11,699 bases of DNA from Emcibacter sp. (GCA_027019205.1 JALUWZ010000091.1:1-11699); one strand, 5' to 3'; positions 1-7,002 are shown, counted from the stretch's first letter. The notes: a model not told the origin generated them from the sequence alone. Numbers and translations: made by a program.

Positions 1-507
1 GGCCTGCTGAAAGCGGTTAAGGATGACCCGCGCCTGATGCTGGATGTTCAGACCGAGGCCGATTTTTTCAAGGAACAGGGCGAGGCTCTGGGCGGCATGG
101 TCAAGCTTGGCTGGGTGTTGAGTATTGTCATGAGCCTTGGTGCTTTGGCCGGGGCCTTGAACACCATGTATATATCGGTGACGGAAAGGGAACAGGAAAT
201 TGCCACTCTGCGGGCCATTGGCTTCAGCAATATTTCGGCCTTTTTCGGCACATTGGTGGAATCGCTTGTTCTGTCGCTGATTGGCGGGATAATCGGTACT
301 GTGGCGTCATATGCTTTTATGGATGGTTTGACGACATCGACACTGGGCGGGAATTTCACCCAGGTTGCCTTCAGCTTCAGCATGAGTCCGGACCTGTTTG
401 AGAAGGGGATCATTCTGGCCCTGATTATCGGGCTTGTCGGGGGGTTCTTCCCCGCCCTGCGTGCCGCGCGCCTGCCTGTTGTACTGGCTTTTCGCGGTGG
501 GGCCTGA
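1..507 (+). CDS. ABC transporter permease, FtsX/MacB-type, C-terminal fragment
   Basis: The reading frame is open from the first base, so the gene begins left of the window and only its last 168 residues are visible. It opens with a short periplasmic-type stretch. A hydrophobic helix follows (about residues 35-60), then the motif EREQEIATLRAIGF, then two or three more hydrophobic helices ending in a small basic FPALRAARLP tail. This helix order with the 'ReqEIatLRAiGfs' loop is the hallmark of the FtsX domain in MacB/LolC-like permeases. These proteins couple ATP hydrolysis by a partner ATPase to work on periplasmic substrates such as lipoproteins or peptides. The ATPase and any membrane-fusion partner should lie upstream, outside the window. 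Substrate cannot be told. The family call is firm. Confidence 0.9.
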   Translation, partial: GLLKAVKDDPRLMLDVQTEADFFKEQGEALGGMVKLGWVLSIVMSLGALAGALNTMYISVTEREQEIATLRAIGFSNISAFFGTLVESLVLSLIGGIIGTVASYAFMDGLTTSTLGGNFTQVAFSFSMSPDLFEKGIILALIIGLVGGFFPALRAARLPVVLAFRGGA

Positions 508-538
508 TCCTTTTATTTAGCGGGTCACGAGCGATAAA

Positions 539-571
539 AAAGGCGGTTATCCCGACAGGAAGACCGCCTTT
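539..571. terminator. Bidirectional rho-independent terminator between convergent genes
   Basis: An inverted repeat pairs AAAGGCGGT (539-547) with ACCGCCTTT (563-571) around a loop of about 15 bases. An A-run precedes it and a short T-run follows, so each strand reads as a GC-rich hairpin followed by U residues. It lies 32 bases after the ABC permease stop codon and 22 bases beyond the stop codon of the convergent PEP-CTERM gene. It therefore probably ends transcription from both sides. Confidence 0.8.
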
Positions 572-592
572 CTAAGATATCGCCGGATTTGA

Positions 593-1402
593 TCAGCGCA
601 ATTTACGCCGTAGCAAGACCATGCCGAGCAAGCCAAAGCCGAGCAGGGTTATCGGCGCCGGTTCCGGAACCTTGAAGGTCCCGCCCGCGCCAATAATAGC
701 CTGAATTCTGGTGCTGGCCACCTGTTGTCCGCCATTGGCATCAAATGCCATCAGAAAGATATCATAGGTCCCGTCAATGGTCGGGTCATAGGAGATGGGG
801 AAAAACGCATGACGCCATGAATTCTGCAGTACGTTATTGTTATCAATCAGGGACCGGTATAAATTGGCAGAAGCTACAATTTCTGCTGCTGTCGGAGGAT
901 TGTGGTTGCCGCTAGTGGCCTCCGTTCCGGCACCATTGACCGTGGCATTGGTCCCGATGCTATGGTCATAAAACGGAACCGAGGTGCTTGGTGTGATTGG
1001 ATCAAAGGTAAAAAAGTTGGTTCCGCCGGGACCAGATGCAGGGTCGGTATCTATGCCAAGGAGATAGTTGAACGAGCTGATCACATTGTTCGTTGTCCCG
1101 GCATAGTCTGTATTAACGGTCCAGTCGAAATTCCATCTCGGGTTAGCTTCGGCTAGTGAATAGCTGTAGGTGCCGTCACCATTGCTGTGCAGGGTTCCGG
1201 TAAAGGGGATTTTGGCCCGTAGACCAAGTTCCACCCCATTGCTCCGGTCCACGGTGAAGGAGCCATTGCTATTGCCGGTGCCGAAGATAATATCCGGGGT
1301 TATATTCTGGTCGTATAACAGCGGCGCCGTCGATCCCACTGTGTTAAAAACAGTCAGAGCAATCGTCGCCCCGAGTGTTTTGACAGTTATATTCTTTAAC
1401 AT
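593..1402 (-). CDS. PEP-CTERM sorting domain-containing protein
   Basis: A secreted protein of 269 residues from ATG 1402. The N-terminus has a short basic start and a hydrophobic stretch ending near GSTA, as in a signal peptide. The last 25 residues are a classic PEP-CTERM signal: the motif VPEPAP, a glycine/leucine-rich transmembrane helix, and a basic end, RRKLR. In this family exosortase recognises the C-terminal signal after Sec export and the protein goes to the surface or matrix, usually alongside exopolysaccharide production. The middle, rich in Asn, Thr, Gly and Asp, shows no domain I recognise, so its own job is unknown. A TTG at 1414 in the same frame would add four residues. I prefer ATG 1402 because GGGA at 1412-1409 then sits six bases upstream as a ribosome binding site. 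A sigma-54 promoter lies upstream. No exosortase is in view. Confidence 0.85.
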   Translation of the reverse strand: MLKNITVKTLGATIALTVFNTVGSTAPLLYDQNITPDIIFGTGNSNGSFTVDRSNGVELGLRAKIPFTGTLHSNGDGTYSYSLAEANPRWNFDWTVNTDYAGTTNNVISSFNYLLGIDTDPASGPGGTNFFTFDPITPSTSVPFYDHSIGTNATVNGAGTEATSGNHNPPTAAEIVASANLYRSLIDNNNVLQNSWRHAFFPISYDPTIDGTYDIFLMAFDANGGQQVASTRIQAIIGAGGTFKVPEPAPITLLGFGLLGMVLLRRKLR

Positions 1403-1420
1403 ATTTTTTCCCAATTAATG

Positions 1421-1441
1421 GCGGTTTTTGTGCCAAACCGC
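1421..1441 (-). other. Hairpin in the PEP-CTERM mRNA leader
   Basis: A perfect 7-bp stem, GCGGTTT (1421-1427) with AAACCGC (1435-1441), encloses a 7-base loop. It ends 18 bases upstream of ATG 1402 on the minus strand, close to the ribosome binding site. No T-run follows on either strand, so a terminator is unlikely. A role in mRNA stability or translation is possible but unproven. Confidence 0.45.
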
Positions 1442-1463
1442 ATATTGAAACACTCTTGTATAA

Positions 1464-1486
1464 AAAGGTGGTGCCCCTCTACCTTT
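1464..1486 (-). other. Weak hairpin with T-run near the PEP-CTERM transcript start
   Basis: AAAGGT (1464-1469) pairs with ACCTTT (1481-1486) around an 11-base loop. On the minus strand the second arm runs into TTTTTATA, which resembles a weak attenuator just downstream of the predicted sigma-54 start near 1493. The stem is only 6 bp, so this may be chance. Confidence 0.25.
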
Positions 1487-1503
1487 ACTCCTGATAATAT
1501 GGA

Positions 1504-1519
1504 TGCAAGAACCGGGCCA
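1504..1519 (-). promoter_or_regulatory. Sigma-54 (RpoN) promoter for the PEP-CTERM gene
   Basis: The minus strand reads TGGCCCGGTTCTTGCA. Against the consensus TGGCACG-N4-TTGCW it differs at one base, and the invariant GG and GC are exactly 10 bases apart. The predicted start is near 1493, giving a leader of about 90 bases before ATG 1402. Sigma-54 promoters need an ATP-driven enhancer-binding protein. PEP-CTERM genes are reported to be RpoN-dependent through the PrsK/PrsR pair in some bacteria, so the match fits the gene it faces. Confidence 0.75.
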
Positions 1520-1583
1520 GAGTGTATGAGTTTACATATTTCAATGACTTAGGGAATATGTTGGAATTTAATAAACTGGAAAC

Positions 1584-1600
1584 TGTAAAATATTCCGACA
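1584..1600. promoter_or_regulatory. 17-bp regulatory element, copy 1 (putative enhancer site)
   Basis: TGTAAAATATTCCGACA, which matches copy 2 at 15 of 17 positions. Its ends form a loose dyad, TGT...ACA, extended here to ACTGT...ACAGT. The centre is about 99 bases upstream of the predicted sigma-54 start, a normal distance for an enhancer-binding protein site. PrsR is the natural candidate from what is known of PEP-CTERM regulation, but that assignment is inferred. Confidence 0.6.
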
Positions 1601-1693
1601 GTTTTTACGGTAAATTACTGGCCAAATACGATGTCAGGTTATTTTATTTATAGTTTACAACAGGTTAAGCTGCTTGTTTGACCAAATAGAAAA

Positions 1694-1710
1694 TGTAAAG
1701 AATTCCGACA
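1694..1710. promoter_or_regulatory. 17-bp regulatory element, copy 2 (putative enhancer site)
   Basis: TGTAAAGAATTCCGACA, in the same orientation as copy 1 and starting 110 bases from it. It lies about 209 bases upstream of the sigma-54 start. It is also only about 85 bases upstream of the predicted start of the divergent RND transcript, so it could serve either gene. Confidence 0.6.
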
Positions 1711-1752
1711 TATGACATTTCGGGTTAATTTTACTTATTCAGCAATAGCTTT

Positions 1753-1780
1753 TTGACATTAATGTTTTCTGTGTTAACAT
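1753..1780 (+). promoter_or_regulatory. Sigma-70-like promoter for the RND exporter gene
   Basis: A perfect -35 box TTGACA (1753-1758) and a -10-like box TAACAT (1775-1780) are separated by 16 bases. The -10 box keeps the important second A and final T. Transcription would begin near 1787, almost on top of the first possible start codon of the RND gene. Confidence 0.6.
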
Positions 1781-1789
1781 TGCGCTGAT

Positions 1790-4132
1790 TTGAAAATAAC
1801 CGAGTTGAATATAGTGTCTGGAAACCCCGTTGTTACCTATGCAAAATTTATAGCCAACAGGCCGTGGCTGATATTATTTGTAGTTCTTGCCATCGTATTT
1901 GCAACGACATATGGCATAAAGAATATCTATTTTTCCAGTGATTACCGGGTTTTCTTCGGGCCTGACAACCCGCAGCTTGCCGCACAGGATGAGCTTGAGC
2001 GCACCTACACCAAGCTTGATACGGTATCAATTATACTCAAACCTGATCACGGGGATATTTATACAAAGAAATTCCTTACCCTGCTGTATGACCTTACGGA
2101 AAAGTCGTGGCAAATTCCCTATGCCAGCCGGGTGGATTCGGTCAGCAATTTTCAATATACCAGTTCAAAAGACGATGACCTGATTGTTGAAGACCTGGTG
2201 GAGGACCCGACGCAACTTGATGCGGCGCAGCTCGCGCAGGTCCGCAAGATATCCCTGTCAGAACCGGCGCTGGTCAAACGGCTGGTGTCCATTGATGGCA
2301 AGACGACGCAGATTGTCATCACGGTGGAAACGCCGGACAGCGAAACAAGCACGTTGAAAAAGGTCGCCAGTCATGTCCGGGCGCTGGTGCAGGAGGCAAA
2401 AGAGCAGAATCCGGATGTTCATATCGGCCTGAGCGGCAATGTCATGATGTCCATTACATTTGCCGAGGCCGCCGAACATGATATGAAAACTCTGTTTCCG
2501 CTGATGTATGCGTTGCTGGCCCTGACTATCCTCCTGTTTATCCGGTCTTTCCTCGGGATGCTGAGTGCGATGGCCGTGGTCTTTCTTTCCGTCGCCGCCG
2601 CGATCGGCGTCGATGGCTATATCGGCTGGGGACTGAACGGGGTTTCGGTCAATTCATTCGTGGTTATTCTGACGGTATCGGTGGCGGACGGCATCCATCT
2701 GTTGCTGACCTATTTCGGGGAAATGCATAAGGGAATGAGCAGGAAAGAGGCGACGGTTGAAAGTCTGCGTATTAATATGCAGCCGGTATTCCTGACGTCA
2801 CTGACCACGGTTATCGGTTTTCTCAGTCTGAATTTCAATGACAGTCCGCCTTTCCGGGAATTTGGCAATATTGCCGCTTTCGGGGTAATCGCGGCCTGGA
2901 TATTGTCAATTACCCTGTTGCCGGCGTTGATGGTCGTGCTGCCCATGAAGCCCTGGGGCTATCAGCATTATAAAGACAGCATGATGTCGCGCTATGTCGA
3001 ATGGGTTATGCGTCGGCGTCAATATATTCTTGTTGGATCACTGATAATTGTTGCTGTTTCGGCGCTGGCCATGACCCGCCTGGTCTATAATGATAAATTT
3101 GTTGAATTTTTCAGCCCCAATCTCCAGTTCCGCCAGGATAGTGATTTTCTTATGGATAACCTGACCGGGGTATATACCATGGAATTCTCGATACCTTCCG
3201 GGGAGGAGGGGGGGATTGCCAATCCGGCCTATCTGAAAAAGCTTGAGGAATTTGCCAACTGGCTTGGCAAACAGCCCGAAGTCCGGCATGTCATGACCTT
3301 CAGTGATGTGATGAAGCGGCTGAACCGTAATATGCACGGCGATGATCCGGCCTATTACCGGCTGCCGGAAAGTCGCGATCTGGCGGCGCAATATCTCCTG
3401 CTTTACGAAATGTCACTGCCTTATGGTCTTGATCTTAATAACCAGATTGACGTCGGCAAGTCGGCGACACGTTTTACGGCGATCTTGGGCAATATCAATA
3501 CCGGACAGATGAAAGACCTTAAATGGCGTTCGGAGGCGTGGCTGCGGCAGAATGCGCCGCCCGAAATGCAACCCAGCGGGGCGACCAGTGTGAATCTGAT
3601 CTTTGCATTTCTGACCAAGCGGACCTTTGACAGCATGTTCTGGGGCACCGGTCTCGCCTTTCTGTTGATTTCCGCCAGTCTGGTGGTGGCGCTGAAGAAT
3701 CTGAAACTTGGTGTAATCAGCCTTATTCCCAATATGATGCCGGTGGTGGTGGCCTTTGGCATATGGGCGGTCATTAATGGTGAACTTGGCATGTATGCGG
3801 CGAGTGTCACCGCGACTGCCCTTGGCCTGATCGTTGATTGCACGGTTCATTTCATGAGCAAATATCTGCGCGGCAAGCGGGAGAAAAACCTCGGGACCGA
3901 GGATGCGGTGCGCTATGCCTTTTCCATGGTGGGCACGGCATTATGGGTTTCTTCTCTGGTGCTGATCGTCGGTTTCAGCTCGCTTATGCTGTCGGATTTT
4001 TCAATGAATTCAAAGATGGGCGCCCTGACCGCCCTGATTATCGGGGTGGCTTTGGTGATGGATTTTCTGCTGCTGCCGGTATTGCTGCTCTATCTTGACA
4101 AGAAAAAGGAAAAAGTAAATGTCCAGAGTTAA
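1790..4132 (+). CDS. RND-superfamily exporter (MMPL/SSD type)
   Basis: A 780-residue inner-membrane protein with the duplicated RND plan. One helix (about 25-44) precedes a periplasmic domain (45-230) and a five-helix bundle (about 233-385). Another helix (410-428), periplasmic domain (430-610) and bundle (614-770) follow. The half-size periplasmic loops place it with the MMPL/'predicted RND exporter' group (COG1033-like), not with AcrB. Each half keeps an acidic residue in the proton-relay helix: D300 in VADGIHLL and D683 in IVDCTVHF. Relatives move lipids and other hydrophobic compounds out of the inner membrane by proton motive force. The start is uncertain. TTG 1790 has no ribosome binding site and lies about 3 bases from the predicted transcript start. 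GTG 1814, with GAG at 1802-1804, is a good alternative costing 8 residues. The end overlaps the LolA-like gene by 14 bases, so the two are translationally linked. Substrate unknown. Confidence 0.88.
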   Translation: MKITELNIVSGNPVVTYAKFIANRPWLILFVVLAIVFATTYGIKNIYFSSDYRVFFGPDNPQLAAQDELERTYTKLDTVSIILKPDHGDIYTKKFLTLLYDLTEKSWQIPYASRVDSVSNFQYTSSKDDDLIVEDLVEDPTQLDAAQLAQVRKISLSEPALVKRLVSIDGKTTQIVITVETPDSETSTLKKVASHVRALVQEAKEQNPDVHIGLSGNVMMSITFAEAAEHDMKTLFPLMYALLALTILLFIRSFLGMLSAMAVVFLSVAAAIGVDGYIGWGLNGVSVNSFVVILTVSVADGIHLLLTYFGEMHKGMSRKEATVESLRINMQPVFLTSLTTVIGFLSLNFNDSPPFREFGNIAAFGVIAAWILSITLLPALMVVLPMKPWGYQHYKDSMMSRYVEWVMRRRQYILVGSLIIVAVSALAMTRLVYNDKFVEFFSPNLQFRQDSDFLMDNLTGVYTMEFSIPSGEEGGIANPAYLKKLEEFANWLGKQPEVRHVMTFSDVMKRLNRNMHGDDPAYYRLPESRDLAAQYLLLYEMSLPYGLDLNNQIDVGKSATRFTAILGNINTGQMKDLKWRSEAWLRQNAPPEMQPSGATSVNLIFAFLTKRTFDSMFWGTGLAFLLISASLVVALKNLKLGVISLIPNMMPVVVAFGIWAVINGELGMYAASVTATALGLIVDCTVHFMSKYLRGKREKNLGTEDAVRYAFSMVGTALWVSSLVLIVGFSSLMLSDFSMNSKMGALTALIIGVALVMDFLLLPVLLLYLDKKKEKVNVQS

Positions 4133-4916
4133 CCTGTTTTTCACCCTGCTGATCACGGTATTTCTGATGCCGGGTCTGCTTCATGCCGAAACGCCGGAGG
4201 AAAAGGGGCTGGCCATCGCCCGGGAAGCCGACAGAAGGGATAACGGCTTTCAGGACAGTGTTGCAACATTGCAGATGATTCTGAGCAATCGTCAGGGCCG
4301 GGAAAGTCACCGGAAACTTAAAATCAAGACATTTGAAATGACCGACCCCAAAGTCGGGGACAAGTCGCTGGTGATTTTTGACAGCCCGCGCGATGTCAAA
4401 GGCACCGCATTCCTCACCCATTCGAAAATCCTTGACCCGGATGATCAATGGATTTACCTGCCCGCCCTTGGCCGGATCAAGCGAATTTCATCAAGCAACA
4501 AGTCCGGCCCCTTCATGGGCAGTGAATTTGCCTATGAGGACATGTCCTCGCGCGAGGTCGGTAAATACAGCTATAAATGGCTGCGTAACGAGCCGTGTGG
4601 CAAGCTGACCTGCTTTGTGGTTGAGGCCCATCCCCTGTATGAAAAATCGGGTTATACCAAATTGATTTCGTGGATAGATACCAAAGAATACCGGACATGG
4701 AAAACAGAATATTATAATCGTCGCGGTGACTTGCTAAAAGTTCTTAAACTATCAGATTATAAATTATATCTGGGTAAATTCTGGCGGGCAAAGAATCTGC
4801 TGATGGAAAATATGATCACCGGCAAGAAGACCCGGCTTGTCTGGAGTCGTTTTGATTTCAGGACCGGACTCAGGGAAAATGACTTTTCCAGAAGCAGGTT
4901 AAAGACCGCTAAATAG
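4119..4916 (+). CDS. LolA-like outer membrane lipoprotein-sorting protein
   Basis: A 265-residue periplasmic protein. The signal peptide is clear: basic start, hydrophobic core at 5-18, likely cleavage after LLHA at residue 23. The mature part fits the 'outer membrane lipoprotein-sorting protein' family (LolA_like, COG2834 type). The signature runs DDQWIYLPALGRIKRI (108-121), then FMGSEFAYEDM (132-142). The fold is a half-open beta-barrel with a greasy pocket that ferries lipid-like ligands across the periplasm. Cys160 and Cys165 could form a disulfide. AAGGA at 4106-4110 lies 8 bases before the ATG and inside the preceding RND gene, which it overlaps by 14 bases. Genes of this family commonly sit beside MMPL-type RND exporters, so it probably accepts cargo from the pump. 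It is not the housekeeping LolA: it is longer and in a different context. Ligand unknown. Confidence 0.87.
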   Translation: MSRVNLFFTLLITVFLMPGLLHAETPEEKGLAIAREADRRDNGFQDSVATLQMILSNRQGRESHRKLKIKTFEMTDPKVGDKSLVIFDSPRDVKGTAFLTHSKILDPDDQWIYLPALGRIKRISSSNKSGPFMGSEFAYEDMSSREVGKYSYKWLRNEPCGKLTCFVVEAHPLYEKSGYTKLISWIDTKEYRTWKTEYYNRRGDLLKVLKLSDYKLYLGKFWRAKNLLMENMITGKKTRLVWSRFDFRTGLRENDFSRSRLKTAK

Positions 4917-5065
4917 CAGAGTTTCCGCTGTTTTAAGCCAGTTGATGACTTTCCCCGGTAATTTTGCTTTATTTCCGGCGTCAGGGAATTTATGGTTAAC
5001 AGAGGGTAAAGAAGGATAGAACATCCTGTAATTACTGAAAATTTTAGAAAAAAATGAATAAAGAG

Positions 5066-5084
5066 ATCATCAATTTGTGATGAT
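5066..5084. repeat. Perfect inverted repeat upstream of the AMIN-barrel gene
   Basis: ATCATCA (5066-5072), a 5-base loop, and TGATGAT (5078-5084) form a perfect 7-bp dyad in the 241-base gap between the LolA-like and barrel genes. The stem is AT-rich and is followed only by TCTT, so it is a poor terminator. It could be an operator or a leader hairpin. I found no convincing promoter in this gap. Confidence 0.4.
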
Positions 5085-5157
5085 TCTTAGGCCCTTCTAG
5101 ATGTTTATTTGCCAATGTTGTCAGCTGAATCGCAAATGGCAGTTTGAGAGGGCAAGG

Positions 5158-7002
5158 GTGCCAAAATATAAACCAGAATATAAACCGGGACATAGGGAAG
5201 TAACCTGTAAGCGTTTCAGCAGGATAGGATATAGTCTGCTGACGTTGCTTTGTATCTTTCTGCCGGGGCTGATATCTGCGGCCCGGGCAGAGGTGACCAT
5301 CCTTGACGTACGGGCCGGACTGCACCCGGACAAGACCCGGGTGGTGCTGGAACTCAACAAGGTGGCTTTTTACCAGATCAGCTATATTGAGGGCGTGGAT
5401 TCCGCGAAGGAAAGGGAAATAGTCATTGACCTGCGGGAAACCCCGGACCGGGAGAAAATGGCCGCTCTGGCCAGCAGAGCCGACGGCATTGGTCTGCTTG
5501 AGCGGATCGTGGTTGAGGATAACGCCGGGTCCACACGGTTCAGGATTATCCTGCGTAAGGCGGCAGTTATAGACAGAAGCTTTACCCTGAAACCTGATCT
5601 CGGACATGCTTTCCGCCTGGTATTTGATCTGAAGGCCGTCTCCACGGCAGAATGGAAACGGCTGGTCAGGCTGACGGCCCTGCCGCCAAAGTCGGGAAAT
5701 GTGTCAAAAGACGCGCTGGAACCGGCGCCGGCAAGCTCCGTTATGAAAATTCCGGAACATGTCCCGCCGGTAGAAGTTCCCGTTGTGCCTGAAATACCCC
5801 CGGAATCATCGCCCGTTGCGGATGAGCCGCCGGATGACGAAAGTTATGATGATATGATGACCGGGGACAGTAATTTTACCCTGTCCGGTTATGTCGAGGT
5901 TGAAGTGCGCGGCTTCACCCAGTCGGCGATGGACCCGGGGCCACAGAACTGGACCACCTCCTTTGCCCTTGAACCTCTGCTGGAATATGTTTCAGACAGC
6001 AGTAATTCCCAGTTCACTTTTCGCCCGTTCGGACGGGTTGATATTCACGACCGGGACCGCAGTCATTTTGACATACGGGAGCTGAAATGGACCGGCACCA
6101 TGGACCGCTGGCAGGTGACAGTCGGGATTGACACCCTGTTCTGGGGAGTTACCGAATCCAATCATCTGGTTGATATTATCAATCAGGATGATAATCTTGA
6201 AGATATTGACCGGGAGGACAAGCTGGGCCAGCCGCTGGCCTCGGTCTCCTATGACAGTGATTTCGGGGTTTTCTCGCTTTACGCCATGACCTATTTTCGT
6301 GAGCAGCGTTTTCCGGGCCGCAATGGCCGGTTGCGCCTGCAACTGCCCGTCGATACCTCGCAGACCCAATATGAGGCCGGGGCCGGAAAATGGCATACCG
6401 ACCTCGCCATCCGCTGGTCCCATGTTATCGGTGATTTTGATGTCGGGCTGTATCATTTCCGGGGCACCGACCGCCAGCCCGAATTTATTTTCGGCGCAGA
6501 CGGGTCCGGCAACCCTGTTTTAATTCCGCGTTATAATCTGATCAATCAGACCGGTCTGGATATACAGGGCACGTTTGAGGATTTGCTGGTCAAGTTCGAG
6601 GGCATTCGCCGGACCGGCTCAGCCGGTGATTACTGGGCCATGACCGGCGGGTTTGAATATACTTTCTATGGACTGGCGGGCGGAGATAGCGATATTGGGC
6701 TGCTGGCGGAATATCTTTATGATGACCGGGGGCAGCGGGCGACGACGCCGTTCGATAATGATCTGTTTATGGGACTGCGCTGGGCGATGAATGATATTGA
6801 CAGTACAGAAATATTGTTCGGGGCCGTAGTGGACCTTGATACAGCGGCCAAATTTGTCAATTTTGAAAGCAGCCGCCGCATTGGAGACAAATGGAAAGTC
6901 TCTCTGGATGCCCGGTTCTTTCTCGGCTTTCCGGTAAATGATCCCCTGTTTGCCCTGTCTCGGGATGATTTTTTCCAGATCAGGCTTGCCAGATATTTCT
7001 AG
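5158..7002 (+). CDS. AMIN domain fused to a predicted outer-membrane beta-barrel
   Basis: A 614-residue secreted protein read from GTG 5158. The open frame extends to ATG 5101, but that start would put 38 residues before the signal helix and has no good ribosome binding site. GTG 5158 has GAGAGGG at 5146-5152. A basic segment leads to a hydrophobic core (about 24-41), with cleavage after ARA near residue 44. Residues 46-160 look like an AMIN domain: VTILDVRAG, then alternating strands such as TRVVLEL, EIVIDL, TRFRIIL and AFRLVFDL. AMIN domains bind peptidoglycan or envelope structures in AmiC and PilQ. A Pro/Glu/Asp-rich linker (about 185-235) follows. The rest (about 240-614) has alternating amphipathic strands rich in Tyr, Phe and Asp, and ends in RLARYF, the terminal aromatic expected of an outer-membrane barrel. 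Following the RND and LolA-like genes, it could be their outer-membrane partner. The barrel could also be a simple porin or DUF1302-like protein. Confidence 0.75.
   Translation: MPKYKPEYKPGHREVTCKRFSRIGYSLLTLLCIFLPGLISAARAEVTILDVRAGLHPDKTRVVLELNKVAFYQISYIEGVDSAKEREIVIDLRETPDREKMAALASRADGIGLLERIVVEDNAGSTRFRIILRKAAVIDRSFTLKPDLGHAFRLVFDLKAVSTAEWKRLVRLTALPPKSGNVSKDALEPAPASSVMKIPEHVPPVEVPVVPEIPPESSPVADEPPDDESYDDMMTGDSNFTLSGYVEVEVRGFTQSAMDPGPQNWTTSFALEPLLEYVSDSSNSQFTFRPFGRVDIHDRDRSHFDIRELKWTGTMDRWQVTVGIDTLFWGVTESNHLVDIINQDDNLEDIDREDKLGQPLASVSYDSDFGVFSLYAMTYFREQRFPGRNGRLRLQLPVDTSQTQYEAGAGKWHTDLAIRWSHVIGDFDVGLYHFRGTDRQPEFIFGADGSGNPVLIPRYNLINQTGLDIQGTFEDLLVKFEGIRRTGSAGDYWAMTGGFEYTFYGLAGGDSDIGLLAEYLYDDRGQRATTPFDNDLFMGLRWAMNDIDSTEILFGAVVDLDTAAKFVNFESSRRIGDKWKVSLDARFFLGFPVNDPLFALSRDDFFQIRLARYF

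Larger units (their letters stand above)
1403..1789. other. Divergent AT-rich control region
   Basis: This gene-free stretch of about 390 bases separates the leftward PEP-CTERM gene from the rightward RND exporter. It is clearly more AT-rich than the flanking genes. From left to right it holds two leader hairpins, a sigma-54 promoter facing left, two copies of a 17-bp element 110 bases apart, and a sigma-70-like promoter facing right. I saw no small gene or tRNA in it. Confidence 0.7.

Noticed and set aside
1766..1784. Possible second sigma-54 promoter facing the RND exporter (TTGC near 1781)
   Set aside because: The -24 element reads CTGTGTT and lacks the required GG. The sigma-70-like boxes in the same place match far better.
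3413..3850. Long antisense open frames on the - strand inside the RND exporter
   Set aside because: Two overlapping frames share the same stretch, and the sense strand encodes clear RND helices. Neither shows a recognisable protein.
4038..4448. A 136-codon - strand frame across the RND/LolA-like junction
   Set aside because: It is antisense to two genes with strong family signatures, and its composition is not protein-like.
4917..4935. Possible terminator after the LolA-like gene
   Set aside because: Only a 3-bp CAG/CTG pairing precedes the TTTT run, too weak to call termination between the LolA-like and barrel genes.
5013..5027. Small inverted repeat AGGAT...ATCCT before the barrel gene
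   Set aside because: A 5-bp stem with no T-run or neighbouring motif is expected by chance at this length.
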